From Dietzia sp. JS16-p6b (GTDB taxonomy: Bacteria > Actinomycetota > Actinomycetes > Mycobacteriales > Mycobacteriaceae), in the NCBI RefSeq assembly GCF_003052165.1, contig NZ_CP024869.1, positions 1,150,001-1,214,000 of the forward strand: a stretch of DNA of 64,000 nucleotides. The letters run 5' to 3'. The translations under genes and the position numbers were made by a program. The notes beneath the pieces are model-generated. The model had not been told where the DNA came from. It searched no databases and saw nothing but the letters and a program-made list of their open reading frames with translations. Positions 54,064-63,171 of this stretch are shown here, in pieces; position 1 is the stretch's first letter, and each line of letters begins with the position of its first letter.

Positions 54064-54702
54064 ATGGTTCAGGCCGACCCGGGTGCTCTCACACGCGCTC
54101 AGCGACGCAAGGCCCAGACCCGGCGGTCCCTCATCGGTGCCGCCCAGCAGCTCATGGCGCAGGGGCGGACCGCGGTGTCGGTCCTCGACATCACCACGAT
54201 GGCCGACGTCGGCAACGGCTCGTTCTACAACCACTTCTCGACCAAGGAGGAGTTGTTCGAGGCGGCGGTGTTCGCCGTTGTCGAGGACCACGCCGATCTG
54301 CTGGATGGTCTCACCGAGGGGATGGACGATCCGGCTCAGGCGTTCACCCAGAGCTTCCGCCTGACCGGTCGGCTGCATCGCAGGCACCCAGAATTGAGCA
54401 GAGTCGTGGTCAATCACGGTCTGTCGGTCCTCTCCAGCGCCGACGCGGGCCTGCTTCCCCGCGCGCGTCGCGATATCGAGGCCGCGGTCGCCGCCCGGCG
54501 GTTCGTCGCCGCCGACATCGACGTGGCCCTGACCGTCGTCTCCGGGGCCGCGCTGACGCTGGCGTTGCTGCTGCACGATCAGCCCGAACGCGACGACGCG
54601 GCCACGACCGACGCCGTCACCGCCCACGTCCTGCGCGCCCTGGGTGTGAGCGAGGACGAGGCCGCGGCGCTCATCGCCCTTCCGTTGCCGGCCTGGGACT
54701 GA
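54064..54702 (+). CDS. TetR-family regulator of the catabolic cluster
   Basis: The 212-aa protein starts at ATG 54064 with AAGGAG 7 bp upstream. HTH domain: LIGAAQQLMAQGRTAVSVLD, TTMADVGNGSFYNHFSTKEE. The C-terminal domain is Ala-rich and helical. It is divergent from the dioxygenase operon. The same palindrome type reappears before the P450 gene, so the regulator probably controls both operons and itself. The inducer is likely a pathway substrate or CoA ester. Confidence 0.92.
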   Translation: MVQADPGALTRAQRRKAQTRRSLIGAAQQLMAQGRTAVSVLDITTMADVGNGSFYNHFSTKEELFEAAVFAVVEDHADLLDGLTEGMDDPAQAFTQSFRLTGRLHRRHPELSRVVVNHGLSVLSSADAGLLPRARRDIEAAVAARRFVAADIDVALTVVSGAALTLALLLHDQPERDDAATTDAVTAHVLRALGVSEDEAAALIALPLPAWD

Positions 54703-54740
54703 TCTCACCGACTCGACCGGGCGTGGCGTGACGAGGTGGG

Positions 54741-56405
54741 TCAGGTGGCGGTCGCTGCGACCCGCACCATCTCGTCGATCGACACCAGTTTGCGTCGGCG
54801 GCGGCCGTCGCTGCGTCCGGCTGCCCGTTCGTGCTCGTCGATCGCGGCCCACCCGGCTGCGTCGATCCGGTGGCCGCGCCGCTCGGTGATCACGGCGTCG
54901 ATGTCGTCCTCGCTGATCACGGGACCCGGCAGGCGGTGCTGCGTCCAGTCGGCGAGAACGGCCTCGGCGGTCTCCAGACCGCATCGCCTGTTGGCGCCGA
55001 TCCCGCCCCGGGCGCCGCGCTTGATCCACCCAGCGACGTAGACGCCGACGATCGGGGATCCGTTCTCGGTCACCCGTCCCTCCTCGTTGGGGATGACGGT
55101 GGCACCGGTGTCGAACGGGAGGCCGGGGAATGGGTCTGCGCGATACCCGATCGACCGGATCACCATGGAGGCGGGCGCTGTCGTCTCCGGGCCTGTCGGG
55201 CGCACGCGACCGGTGCCATCAGCCCTGTAGGCCATGCGCGAGACCCGCACTCCCGAGACGCCGTCGTGGTCGCCGAGGATGGCGGTGGGGGAGGACAGAT
55301 AACGGAACACGACCGAGCGAGCCGCGCCTGTCGGGGTTCGGGCCGCGTAGCGGCGGGCGAGGCGCAACTTGGTGGCGGTCGTGGGGTCCAGCGTTCGCGC
55401 CTGTTCGTCCCGGTGGGTCCGGGGGTCGAGAACGAGGTCAGCCGGGTCCACGATCACGTCCACGCCGGAGAGGGAGGCGAATGCCTGGAACTCGGAGTTG
55501 GTGTACGCGGCGTGTGCCGGGCCGCGTCTGCCCAGGATGGTCACGTGTCGCACCTGCGATTGACGAAGGGCCCGGAGTGCGTGATCGGCGATATCGGTGC
55601 GCGCCAGCTCGTCGGGATCTGTCACGAGGATCCGTGCCGTATCTAGGGCCACGTTGCCGTTACCCACGATCACGACGGACTCGCCGCTCAGGTCCATCGC
55701 GTCGTCGGCGTGGTCGGGGTGGCCGTTGTACCAGGCCACGAAATCCGTGGCGGCGAGTGATCCGGGTAGGTCCTCGCCGGGGATGGACAGCGCGCGGTCA
55801 GCGGCCGCACCGGTGGCGACGATCACCGCGTGATACCTCGCGCGGAGTTCGTCGAGAGTGAGATCGACTCCCACCTCGACGTTGAGGAAGTAGCGGAACG
55901 CCTCGCGAGAGGCGGTCGCCGAGAACGTCCGCTCGACGCCCTTGGTCGCTGCGTGATCCGGGGCGACACCGGCGCGCACCAGACCATAGGGGGTGGGGAG
56001 GCTATCGAACATGTCGACCGTGACGCCGCGGTGACGCAGCAGTTCGCCCGAGGTGTAGAAGGCCGCCGGCCCGGCACCGATGACCGCCACCCGCAGGGCG
56101 CCGGGCCCGGAGGCGTGTGCGGGTCGAGGCGGGGTCCACGATCGGACGATGTCGCGTCCCCGGAAGTAGTCGGCATTCATCTCCGGAAAGGCCGAGTCCG
56201 GCGGCAGGAGGTCGTCCGGGACGATGGCGTCGACCGGACACTCATCCACGCACGCCCCGCAGTCGATGCAGGCGTCGGGGTCGATATGCAGCATCTCCGC
56301 CCGGGTGAAGTCGGGTGTTCCGGGTGTGGGATGAATGCAGTTCACCGGACAGACAGTGACGCAGCTCGCGTCGTTGCAGCACGGCCGCGTGATGACATGG
56401 GCCAC
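54741..56405 (-). CDS. Ferredoxin - ferredoxin-NADP reductase fusion (FprB-like)
   Basis: The 554-aa protein starts at GTG 56405, chosen for AAGGAGG 8 bp upstream. Residues 1-60 are a seven-iron type ferredoxin (CCNDASCVTVCPVNCIH, CIDCGACVDECPVDAI). Next comes an adrenodoxin-reductase-type flavoprotein with VAVIGAGPAAFYTSGEL (FAD), LPTPYGLVRAGVAPDH and VVIVGNGNVALDTAR (NADPH). It should pass electrons from NADPH through FAD and iron-sulfur clusters. Directly downstream of a P450 gene (54 bp apart), it is the obvious redox partner. Confidence 0.92.
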   Translation of the reverse strand: MAHVITRPCCNDASCVTVCPVNCIHPTPGTPDFTRAEMLHIDPDACIDCGACVDECPVDAIVPDDLLPPDSAFPEMNADYFRGRDIVRSWTPPRPAHASGPGALRVAVIGAGPAAFYTSGELLRHRGVTVDMFDSLPTPYGLVRAGVAPDHAATKGVERTFSATASREAFRYFLNVEVGVDLTLDELRARYHAVIVATGAAADRALSIPGEDLPGSLAATDFVAWYNGHPDHADDAMDLSGESVVIVGNGNVALDTARILVTDPDELARTDIADHALRALRQSQVRHVTILGRRGPAHAAYTNSEFQAFASLSGVDVIVDPADLVLDPRTHRDEQARTLDPTTATKLRLARRYAARTPTGAARSVVFRYLSSPTAILGDHDGVSGVRVSRMAYRADGTGRVRPTGPETTAPASMVIRSIGYRADPFPGLPFDTGATVIPNEEGRVTENGSPIVGVYVAGWIKRGARGGIGANRRCGLETAEAVLADWTQHRLPGPVISEDDIDAVITERRGHRIDAAGWAAIDEHERAAGRSDGRRRRKLVSIDEMVRVAATAT

Positions 56406-56459
56406 CGGGGTCCTCCTTGGATGGTCATGTACCGCCCGCTTGAGGCGGACGGCGTTCAC

Positions 56460-57656
56460 TCAGCGGAACGAGGCCCGGAAGGACTCGAAGCCCTGAAGGC
56501 AGTTGTTGCGCAGCAGTTCGGGTTCGCTGACCTCGATGGACGAGACGCGCGGGACCATTGCCCGCAGCAAGGTCTGCATCTCCAGCTTCGCCAGTTGCAT
56601 GCCGACGCAGGTGTGCACGCCGTGCCCCCATCCGACATTGCTCCCACGCCACTCCAGCGAGAACTCCTCGGGGTTGTGGAAGTGCCGCTCGTCGCTGTTG
56701 GCGGAGGCGAACACCACCGCGACACGGTCCCTCGGGCGCAGCTGGACCCCACCGAGCTCGGTTTGCGCGGCGACGGATCGGGTGAACGACCGGACCGGCG
56801 AGGCTATCCGCACTGCTTCCACCACCGCTGTCGGGATCAGGTCCGGGTCTCGCCGCAGCCGTTCCCACAGCCCGGGAGTCGTCCCCAGGCTCCAGAGGAG
56901 TTGGCCGGTCGACAGGATCGTGGTGTCCAGACTCGGTGCGACGAAGTCGATGATCATGTTCTTGGCCTCGACTCGGCCGATCTCTCCCCGGTCAGCGGCA
57001 TCGAGGACCGTCGACGCCCACCCGCCGGGTGTCACGTTCCGGCGGCCGACCGCCAACGTGTAGAGGAACAGGCCGAGCGATCCGCGGAGTGAACCACGCG
57101 CACGCCGGTTCGCTGAACCGAGACCGTCGAACGTCGACTGGCCCCAGTTGAGCATCTGCTCCGGGGTCACCTTCACTCCGACCAGTTCGGCGACCGCCTG
57201 GACCGGCAGGCGGGTCGCGAAGTCGGCGATGCCGTCGAAGTGATCCTGTGCCAACAGCCGGTCGACGGTGTCCGCGGCCTCCTGCTCCATTGTGGGCAGC
57301 GACGGACGTATCGCACGCGAGGTCAGAGACTGCATGAGGATCATCCGACGGGTCATGTGCGTGTCGTCGTCACTCGCGAGCGTGGTGTAGTGCCCGAGAG
57401 TGTTGGCGACCGGATTGGCGGCCACGCCTCTGCCACTGCGGAAGGTCGCATCGTCGCGTAGGGCCAGCCGAACGTCGTCGAACCGGCCGATCGCGAACAT
57501 CCGATGACGCGGGAGCCAGACGACGGGGCCCGCGTCCCGGATTCTGCTGTACACCTCGTGCGGTCTGTCGATCACCTCGTCGCCGTACAGATCGACGTCG
57601 ACCACCGGCGCCCCACGGTGGGTGGCGGTCCGGAGGAGAGAGTGTCGAAGCGTCAT
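56460..57656 (-). CDS. Cytochrome P450
   Basis: The 398-aa bacterial P450 has the heme motif GWGHGVHTCVGMQLAKLE near residue 341 with the axial Cys, the ExxR pair (EAVRIASPVR) and I-helix DFVAPSLDTT, where Pro and Ser replace the common Gly-x before the acid. That I-helix form is seen in some P450s acting on aromatic acids and ethers, but substrate prediction is not possible. It is first in a two-gene operon with the ferredoxin-reductase fusion and has its own operator upstream. Confidence 0.93.
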   Translation of the reverse strand: MTLRHSLLRTATHRGAPVVDVDLYGDEVIDRPHEVYSRIRDAGPVVWLPRHRMFAIGRFDDVRLALRDDATFRSGRGVAANPVANTLGHYTTLASDDDTHMTRRMILMQSLTSRAIRPSLPTMEQEAADTVDRLLAQDHFDGIADFATRLPVQAVAELVGVKVTPEQMLNWGQSTFDGLGSANRRARGSLRGSLGLFLYTLAVGRRNVTPGGWASTVLDAADRGEIGRVEAKNMIIDFVAPSLDTTILSTGQLLWSLGTTPGLWERLRRDPDLIPTAVVEAVRIASPVRSFTRSVAAQTELGGVQLRPRDRVAVVFASANSDERHFHNPEEFSLEWRGSNVGWGHGVHTCVGMQLAKLEMQTLLRAMVPRVSSIEVSEPELLRNNCLQGFESFRASFR

Positions 57657-57702
57657 CGGCCCGTCCTGGTCTCACGAGTCGCACCGGCGTTCGCCGCTCG
57701 AG

Positions 57703-57732
57703 ATGATTCCGTCATTGCTGACGAAATCATCA
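57703..57732. promoter_or_regulatory. Operator 3: inverted repeat upstream of the P450 operon
   Basis: ATGATTCCGTCA and TGACGAAATCAT (57703-57714 and 57719-57730) are inverted arms matching at 11 of 12 positions. Within it TGACGAAATCATCA (57719-57732) resembles operators 1 and 2. It lies ~50 bp before the P450 start. It links this operon to the TetR gene at 54064. Confidence 0.75.
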
Positions 57733-57808
57733 TCCAAAGATGTGGCAAAGGTCAAGTGATGTCCGGGGACACACCCGGAATGCTGCGGTTCCGCACCGGG
57801 CGGTGCGG

Positions 57809-58060
57809 TCAGGTCAGCACGACAATCAGATCGCCGGCTTCGACCTGCCCGACCGTGTTGATGGCGATGCGGTCGACGGTCCCGCCTCCGGGGCTCGTGA
57901 TCGCGGCCTCCATCTTCATGGCTTCGATGGTGGCGACGGTGCCGCCGGGTTCGATCTCGTCGCCGACTCCGACGGTGATGGTGACCACACCGGAGAAGGG
58001 TGCGGCGACGTGGAGGGGGTCGCCGGGGTCGGCCCTCTCCGCGGCGGGTACCTCACTCAC
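57809..58060 (-). CDS. Stand-alone biotinyl domain (pyruvate carboxylase-like)
   Basis: From GTG 58060 an 83-aa protein reads HVAAPFSGVVTITVGVGDEI, VATIEAMKMEAAITSPGGG and VEAGDLIVVLT. EAMKMEA holds the biotin-accepting Lys. The HVAAPFxGVVT lead is that of the pyruvate carboxylase C-terminus rather than the short TB7.3-type biotin protein. No other carboxylase domain is nearby. It may be a remnant or a detached carrier. It starts 53 bp after the pepN stop on the same strand. Confidence 0.7.
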   Translation of the reverse strand: MSEVPAAERADPGDPLHVAAPFSGVVTITVGVGDEIEPGGTVATIEAMKMEAAITSPGGGTVDRIAINTVGQVEAGDLIVVLT

Positions 58061-58113
58061 GGGTCCGTTCGAGTCAACCCTCAGGTGCCCGGCGCGTTCT
58101 CGATGAGTCCGAC

Positions 58114-60708
58114 TCAGCCGGCGGCCGCCGCATCCACGGCGCGGGCCTTCAGAGCGCGGGTGAGGTCCGCGTTCTGCTCGGCGAGGATCCTGCGCAGGCC
58201 GGCCGGGTATGAGGCGTCCGCGATCACGGCGTCGAAGCGGGCCACGGTCTCGGCGTCCACCGACCACGCGGGGAACAGCCCGGCGGCGACGGTCTTGGCC
58301 AGGTCGCCGGATCGCGCCTTCCACAGCCCGGTCACATCGTCCAGGTAGCGCTCGCACAGCCCGGTGAGCAGGTGTTCCTGGCCCGGCAGGTCGACGCCCA
58401 GCAGGGTGGCACGCACCAGCGCGTTGCTCGGTGCGTCGTCACCGGTCGCGGTGAGCAGCGCCTCGGCCTCCTCCTTGGCGCCGACGGTGGGCCGGGCGGC
58501 GCGGGCGGTGGCCGCCCGCCGGGCGCCCCCGGCGGTGTCGTCCGACGCCAACTCCTCGTCGATCCGGTCGGTGGTCTCGGCGCCGGCGGCCACGAGCGCG
58601 GTGAGGACGGTCCACCGCAGGTCGGTGTCGAGGGTCAGGCCGGGCAGGCCTGCCTCGTCAGGTCCCGCGTCGAGGAGGCACGCGAGAACGCGCGCCTGGT
58701 CGGCACCCACCGGGCAACTGCACAGGGCGGCGAGGAACGCCAGCTGGTGGTCGGACCCCGCCTCCGATTCCCGGGCCGCCGTGAGCATCGCGGCGGAGAA
58801 CTCGGGCCACCCGGTGGCGGCCGCCCAGTCCGGGTCGGCGTACCTCGCCAGCGCGGTCTGAGCTTGGGCGAGCACGCGCTGGACCACCCCGATGTGGGGC
58901 TCTCGCGGGGCCGCGCGGGTGACCACCTCGACGAACCGGCGAGCCGGAAGCCGGGCGTCCCGGGTCATCTCCCACAGCGCGGACCAACACAGGGTGCGGG
59001 CGAGGGAATCCGTCACGTCCTCGATCGACCCGAGAACGGTGTCGAGCGAGCGCTCGTCGAGCCGCACCGAGCAGTACGTCAGGTCCGCGTCGTTGGGCAG
59101 GATCACGTCGGGCACGGGGAGCCCGGCCATTTCCGGGACGGTCGTGCGCTCGGCGTCGACGTCCAATTCGGCGAACGTGGTCCGGACCAGTGCCCCCGAC
59201 TCATCACGGCTGTAGAGACCCACGCCGAGGCGGTGGGTGCGTAGTTCCCCGGCACCGGGGGCGGCCGGTCCCTGGACGACGGTCAGCTCCGAGATCGTCC
59301 CCGGGGTGTCGGCGGCGGTGCTCACCTCCACGGAGATCGGGTTGATGCCGGTGGTCCGCAACCACTGGGCGGCCCAGTCGGACAGGTCGCGACCGGAGGA
59401 CGCCTCGAGTGCCCGCAGGAGATCGCCGAACTCGGCGTTGCCGAAGGCGTGCTCGGCGAAGTAGGCGCGTAGGCCCGCCAGGAACGGCTCGCGCCCCACA
59501 TACGCCACCAGCTGTTTGAGCACGGATGCGCCCTTGGCGTAGGTGATCCCGTCGAAGTTCGCCTCGACAGTCTCCAGGTCCGTCATGTCGGCCGCGACTG
59601 GGTGGGTGGAGGGCAGTTGGTCCTGCCGGTACGCCCACGCCTTCTCGACGTTGGCGAAGGTGGTCCAGGCGTCGGTGTACTGCGTGGCGTCGACCTGGGC
59701 GAGGACGGAGGCGAAGGTCGCGAACGACTCGTTGAGCCACAGGTCGTCCCACCAACGCATGGTCACCAGGTCGCCGAACCACATGTGGGCCATCTCGTGC
59801 AGGATCGTCTCGTTGCGGCGTTCGTAGCGGTATCCGGTGACGCGGGAGCGGAAGACGTAGTCCTCGAGGAACGTCACCGCACCGGCGTTCTCCATGGCAC
59901 CCGCGTTGAACTCGGGTACGAAGATCTGGTCGTACTTGCCGAAGGCGTACGGCATGCCGAACTCGCGGTGGTAGAAACCGAAACCCTCCTTGGTCTCGGC
60001 GAACAGCCGGTCGGCGTCGAGGTGCTCGGCGAGCGACCCCCGGCACAGCAGGCGTAGAGGAATGGTCCCGTGCTCGTCGGTGTAGGAGTCCTCCGCCACG
60101 TGGTACGGGCCGGCGATCAGGGCCACCAGGTAGGTCGAGAGGACCTCCGTCTGCTCGAATCGGTGAACGACCGCTCCCGACCCGCCAGGGGACTCGGTGG
60201 CCGGGGTGTTGGACACCACGACCCAGGAGGCGGGGGCCGTGACGGTCAGCGTGTAGCGCGCCTTGAGGTCGGGTTGGTCGAAGCAGGCGAACACCCGTTT
60301 GGCGTCGGCGGTCTGGAACTGCGTGTAGAGATAGACCTCCCCGTCCACGGGATCGACCATGCGGTGCAGGCCCTCGCCGGTGGAGGTGTACGCCAGATCG
60401 GCGTCCACGATGAGCTCGTTGGTCTCCTGCAGATCGGGCAGCGTCAGCCCCACCTCGTCGTCGTACTCCCCGTTCTCGAGGGTCAGCCCGTTCAACGTCA
60501 CCGACCGGATCCGCGCCGACCTCAGGTCGATGAACGTCTCCGCCCCGGGCCGAGAACAGGTGAACCGGACGACCGTGCGGGACCGGAACATCCCGCTTCC
60601 CGGCCCGCCGGAGCCGTCGGTGAGGTCCAGGTCCACCTCGTAGGTATCCACGTCGATCAGCTCCGCCCTGGCGGCGGCGTCGGAACGGGTGAGATTGAGC
60701 GAGCGCAT
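58114..60708 (-). CDS. pepN: Aminopeptidase N
   Basis: The 864-aa M1 zinc aminopeptidase has the substrate motif [11 protein letters not shown], the zinc motif [13 protein letters not shown] with a downstream Glu (NESFATF), and an ERAP1-like helical C-terminal domain. It removes N-terminal residues from peptides in the cytoplasm. Length and order match actinobacterial PepN (Rv2467). It is divergent from the DsbA-like gene, again as in mycobacteria. Confidence 0.96.
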   Translation of the reverse strand: MRSLNLTRSDAAARAELIDVDTYEVDLDLTDGSGGPGSGMFRSRTVVRFTCSRPGAETFIDLRSARIRSVTLNGLTLENGEYDDEVGLTLPDLQETNELIVDADLAYTSTGEGLHRMVDPVDGEVYLYTQFQTADAKRVFACFDQPDLKARYTLTVTAPASWVVVSNTPATESPGGSGAVVHRFEQTEVLSTYLVALIAGPYHVAEDSYTDEHGTIPLRLLCRGSLAEHLDADRLFAETKEGFGFYHREFGMPYAFGKYDQIFVPEFNAGAMENAGAVTFLEDYVFRSRVTGYRYERRNETILHEMAHMWFGDLVTMRWWDDLWLNESFATFASVLAQVDATQYTDAWTTFANVEKAWAYRQDQLPSTHPVAADMTDLETVEANFDGITYAKGASVLKQLVAYVGREPFLAGLRAYFAEHAFGNAEFGDLLRALEASSGRDLSDWAAQWLRTTGINPISVEVSTAADTPGTISELTVVQGPAAPGAGELRTHRLGVGLYSRDESGALVRTTFAELDVDAERTTVPEMAGLPVPDVILPNDADLTYCSVRLDERSLDTVLGSIEDVTDSLARTLCWSALWEMTRDARLPARRFVEVVTRAAPREPHIGVVQRVLAQAQTALARYADPDWAAATGWPEFSAAMLTAARESEAGSDHQLAFLAALCSCPVGADQARVLACLLDAGPDEAGLPGLTLDTDLRWTVLTALVAAGAETTDRIDEELASDDTAGGARRAATARAARPTVGAKEEAEALLTATGDDAPSNALVRATLLGVDLPGQEHLLTGLCERYLDDVTGLWKARSGDLAKTVAAGLFPAWSVDAETVARFDAVIADASYPAGLRRILAEQNADLTRALKARAVDAAAAG

Positions 60709-60803
60709 CGGGAGGTCCTCGGTTCCTGGGCGTGAGTGGTGGCCCCAGTCCTACCACCCGGGGCGGGGTGGCAGTCGGCGACCCTGACGAGGAGGATGGG
60801 GCC

Positions 60804-61430
60804 ATGACATCCTCCGATTCCACCGCCCGCCGTTCCGTCGACTTCTGGTTCGACCCCCTGTGCCCCTTCGCGTGGGTCACCAGCCGCTGGATCCTCGAGG
60901 TGGAGAAGGTCCGCGACATCGATCTGACGTGGAACGTGATGAGCCTGTCCGTCCTCAACGACGGCCGCGACCTGCCGGAGGAATACCTCGAGCACATGCG
61001 GCTCGGCTGGGGCCCGGTCCGCGTGGCGATCGCCGCCGCGCAACGTCACGGTCAGGAGGTCCTGGGCCGGTTGTACACCGAGCTCGGCACCCGCATCCAC
61101 GATCAGGGCCGGGGGATCGACGACCCCACCGTGATCACCGAGGCGCTCGAGGCCGCCGGACTGGACGCGGGCCTCGCCGCCGCGGCGGCGACCGATGAGT
61201 ACGACGACGAGCTGCGCGCCTCGCACCACCGCGGCATGGACCCGGTGGGCGACGAGGTCGGCACCCCGGTCGTTCACGTGGACGGCGTGGCCTTCTTCGG
61301 ACCCGTCCTCACACGCATCCCGCGCGGCGAGGAGGCGGGCAAGGTGTTCGACGGCGCGGCCCTGCTCGCCGGATATCCCTACTTCTTCGAGCTCAAGCGC
61401 AGCCGCACCGAGGCGCCGCAGTTCGACTGA
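60804..61430 (+). CDS. DsbA-family protein of the Rv2466c (mycoredoxin-like) type, monothiol
   Basis: The 208-aa thioredoxin-fold protein starts at ATG 60804 (GAGGA upstream). It reads [20 protein letters not shown], then [20 protein letters not shown] and ends RTEAPQFD, almost a match by memory to M. tuberculosis Rv2466c. That protein has CPWC; here the second Cys is Ala (CPFA), so the enzyme would work as a monothiol, probably with mycothiol. It lacks a signal peptide. Its neighbours pepN and rpiB match mycobacteria. Confidence 0.9.
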   Translation: MTSSDSTARRSVDFWFDPLCPFAWVTSRWILEVEKVRDIDLTWNVMSLSVLNDGRDLPEEYLEHMRLGWGPVRVAIAAAQRHGQEVLGRLYTELGTRIHDQGRGIDDPTVITEALEAAGLDAGLAAAAATDEYDDELRASHHRGMDPVGDEVGTPVVHVDGVAFFGPVLTRIPRGEEAGKVFDGAALLAGYPYFFELKRSRTEAPQFD

Positions 61431-61475
61431 AGGCCCGGGGGTGCGGCGGGTGCCGAGCGTGGCAGAATCGCCGCC

Positions 61476-61949
61476 ATGCGCATCTACCTGGGAGCGGACC
61501 ACGCCGGCTTCGAGACCAAGAACGTCATCGCCGAGCACCTGACGGCCTCCGGCCACGAGGTGGTCGACTGCGGTGCCCACACCTACGACGCCGAGGACGA
61601 CTACCCGGCCTTCTGCATCGACGCGGCTCGCAAGGTCGTCGCGGACCCGGGCAGCCTCGGGATCGTGCTGGGCGGATCCGGCAACGGCGAGCAGATCGCG
61701 GCCAACAAGGTCCCCGGCGCCCGCTGCGCACTGGCGTGGAGCGTCGAGACCGCCCGCCTGGCCCGCGAGCACAACAACGCGCAGTTGATCGGTATCGGCG
61801 GGCGGATGCACTCTCAGGAGGAGGCGCTGGCGATCGTCGACGCGTTCCTCGACCAGAGCTGGTCGGAGGCCGAGCGTCACCAGAGGCGCATCGACATCCT
61901 CGCCGAGTACGAGCGCACCCACGAGGCCCCGCCGGTCCCCGGCGCCTGA
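61476..61949 (+). CDS. rpiB: Ribose-5-phosphate isomerase B
   Basis: The 157-aa protein has YLGADHAGFETKN, HEVVDCGAHTYD, and GIVLGGSGNGEQIAANKVPG, the anion hole of RpiB, plus the actinobacterial Glu-type active site. It interconverts ribose-5-phosphate and ribulose-5-phosphate in the pentose phosphate pathway. It lies 45 bp after the DsbA-like gene and 6 bp before nei2, in one likely operon. Confidence 0.96.
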   Translation: MRIYLGADHAGFETKNVIAEHLTASGHEVVDCGAHTYDAEDDYPAFCIDAARKVVADPGSLGIVLGGSGNGEQIAANKVPGARCALAWSVETARLAREHNNAQLIGIGGRMHSQEEALAIVDAFLDQSWSEAERHQRRIDILAEYERTHEAPPVPGA

Positions 61950-61955
61950 GTTCCA

Positions 61956-62888
61956 GTGCCTGAGGGGCACACCCTCCACCGGCTGGCCCGCCTGCACACC
62001 GAGTACTTCGCAGGCGGGCCGGTCCGCGTCTCGAGCCCACAGGGGCGGTTCGCCGACCACGTCGTCGTCGACGGGCGCTACTTCGACCGCGCCACGGCCG
62101 TCGGCAAGCACCTCTTCCACCACTACGTCGGCGGCGTCGCCGTCCACATCCACCTCGGGCTCTACGGGTTCTTCGACACGCACCTGGTGCCGCAGGGGGA
62201 AGAGCCCCCGGCACCGGTCGGGCAGGTGCGGATGCGGGTCGGCTCGGTCCGCGACGAGGCGGTCGGCGCGGGGTCGCAAGCAGAGGACGGGCCGGTGCAC
62301 TGCGTGGACCTCCGCGGGCCCACAAGGTGCGAGGTCATCGACGAGGCGGGCGTGGCCGAGGTCCGAGGCCGTCTGGGCCCCGATCCGTTGGATCCCGACG
62401 CCGATCCCGAGTCGGCCTGGATGCGCATCTCCCGCAGTGCGCGGCCGATAGGTGCGCTGCTCATGGACCAGAAGGTCCTGGCCGGAGTCGGGAACGTCTA
62501 CCGCGCCGAGGTGCTGTTCCGGCACGGTATCGACCCGTTCCGCGCCGGCTCGCGGCTAACGGAGGGCGAGTTCCGCGCGATCTGGGACGACCTGGTGCAG
62601 TTGATGGAGGTGGGGGTGGAGACCGGCGCCATCCACACGATCCGCCCGGAGCACGACCACGGGGACGTGCCCCGACGTGGTGCCGACCGACCGCGCAACT
62701 ACGTCTATCAACGGGACGGCTGGCAGTGCCGGGTGTGCCGCGACGAGATCGCCCTGCAGACGTTGGAGGCGCGGACCCTCTTCTGGTGTCCGACCTGCCA
62801 GCATTCTGGTGTCCGACCTGCCAGCCGGGACGGCCGCGCTGAACCCGCCGCCGAGTCGCAGCCGCGGGCGGGCGGGTCAGCCGGTTAG
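61956..62888 (+). CDS. nei2: Endonuclease VIII-like DNA glycosylase (Nei2), with an altered C-terminus
   Basis: The 310-aa protein starts at GTG 61956, giving the catalytic MPEGHTLHRLA (Pro2, Glu3). H2TH region: ALLMDQKVLAGVGNVYRAEV. Zinc finger: CRVCRDEIALQ and WCPTC. It removes oxidised bases and cuts the strand. A 23-bp tandem duplication just after the last Cys (62781-62825) shifts the frame: the ancestral end would be CQPGRPR (~287 aa), but the reading frame now runs on for 28 residues after that Gln. Function is probably kept because all motifs precede the change. Confidence 0.93.
   Translation: MPEGHTLHRLARLHTEYFAGGPVRVSSPQGRFADHVVVDGRYFDRATAVGKHLFHHYVGGVAVHIHLGLYGFFDTHLVPQGEEPPAPVGQVRMRVGSVRDEAVGAGSQAEDGPVHCVDLRGPTRCEVIDEAGVAEVRGRLGPDPLDPDADPESAWMRISRSARPIGALLMDQKVLAGVGNVYRAEVLFRHGIDPFRAGSRLTEGEFRAIWDDLVQLMEVGVETGAIHTIRPEHDHGDVPRRGADRPRNYVYQRDGWQCRVCRDEIALQTLEARTLFWCPTCQHSGVRPASRDGRAEPAAESQPRAGGSAG
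62781..62825 (+). repeat. 23-bp tandem duplication at the nei2 zinc finger
   Basis: The 22 bases 62781-62802 recur exactly at 62804-62825 (period 23). The second copy is read in a different frame, which changes the protein end. Confidence 0.93.
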
Positions 62889-62946
62889 CGGGCGACCATT
62901 TCGCAGCCGCACGTCGCGACGGCGTCTCGCGGGTACCGAAGTGCCT

Positions 62947-63060
62947 GCGAGACGCCATGCCGAGGGGCGGCTGGGATCTGATCGAACAGGCGCTACCGCG
63001 AGACGCCATTACGAGGAGCGGCTGGGATCTGATCGAGCAGGCGCTACCGCGAGACGCCAT
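62947..63060. repeat. 51-bp tandem repeat (2.2 copies)
   Basis: Copies begin at 62947, 62998 and 63049 (partial, 12 bp), with a few substitutions between copies 1 and 2. The core is GGCTGGGATCTGATCGA. The array fills the spacer 62889-63100 between nei2 and tRNA-Gly, which holds no convincing gene. The period is a multiple of three and a plus-strand frame is open through it, but no start or homology supports translation. Confidence 0.85.
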
Positions 63061-63100
63061 CCTCGGGAGCGCCGGGAGGGCGTCGCGAGTCGTCGTGTGG

Positions 63101-63171
63101 AGCGGGCGACGGGAATCGAACCCGCGTAGCCTGCTTGGAAGGCAGGGGCTTTACCATTAAGCTACGCCCGC
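63101..63171 (-). tRNA. tRNA-Gly (TCC)
   Basis: The minus strand gives a 71-nt cloverleaf: acceptor GCGGGCG/CGCCCGC, anticodon loop TTCCAAG (anticodon TCC), T-arm GCGGGTTCGATTCCCGT, discriminator T. No CCA is encoded. Confidence 0.95.

Noticed and set aside
60657-62525. A 622-codon minus-strand frame opposite the DsbA-like, rpiB and nei2 genes
   Set aside because: Three well-recognised genes occupy the other strand; the frame has no motif and spans several gene boundaries.
62947-63060. CRISPR-like or TALE-like repeat
   Set aside because: Units are contiguous 51-bp tandem copies, only about two in number, with no spacers and no supporting protein.
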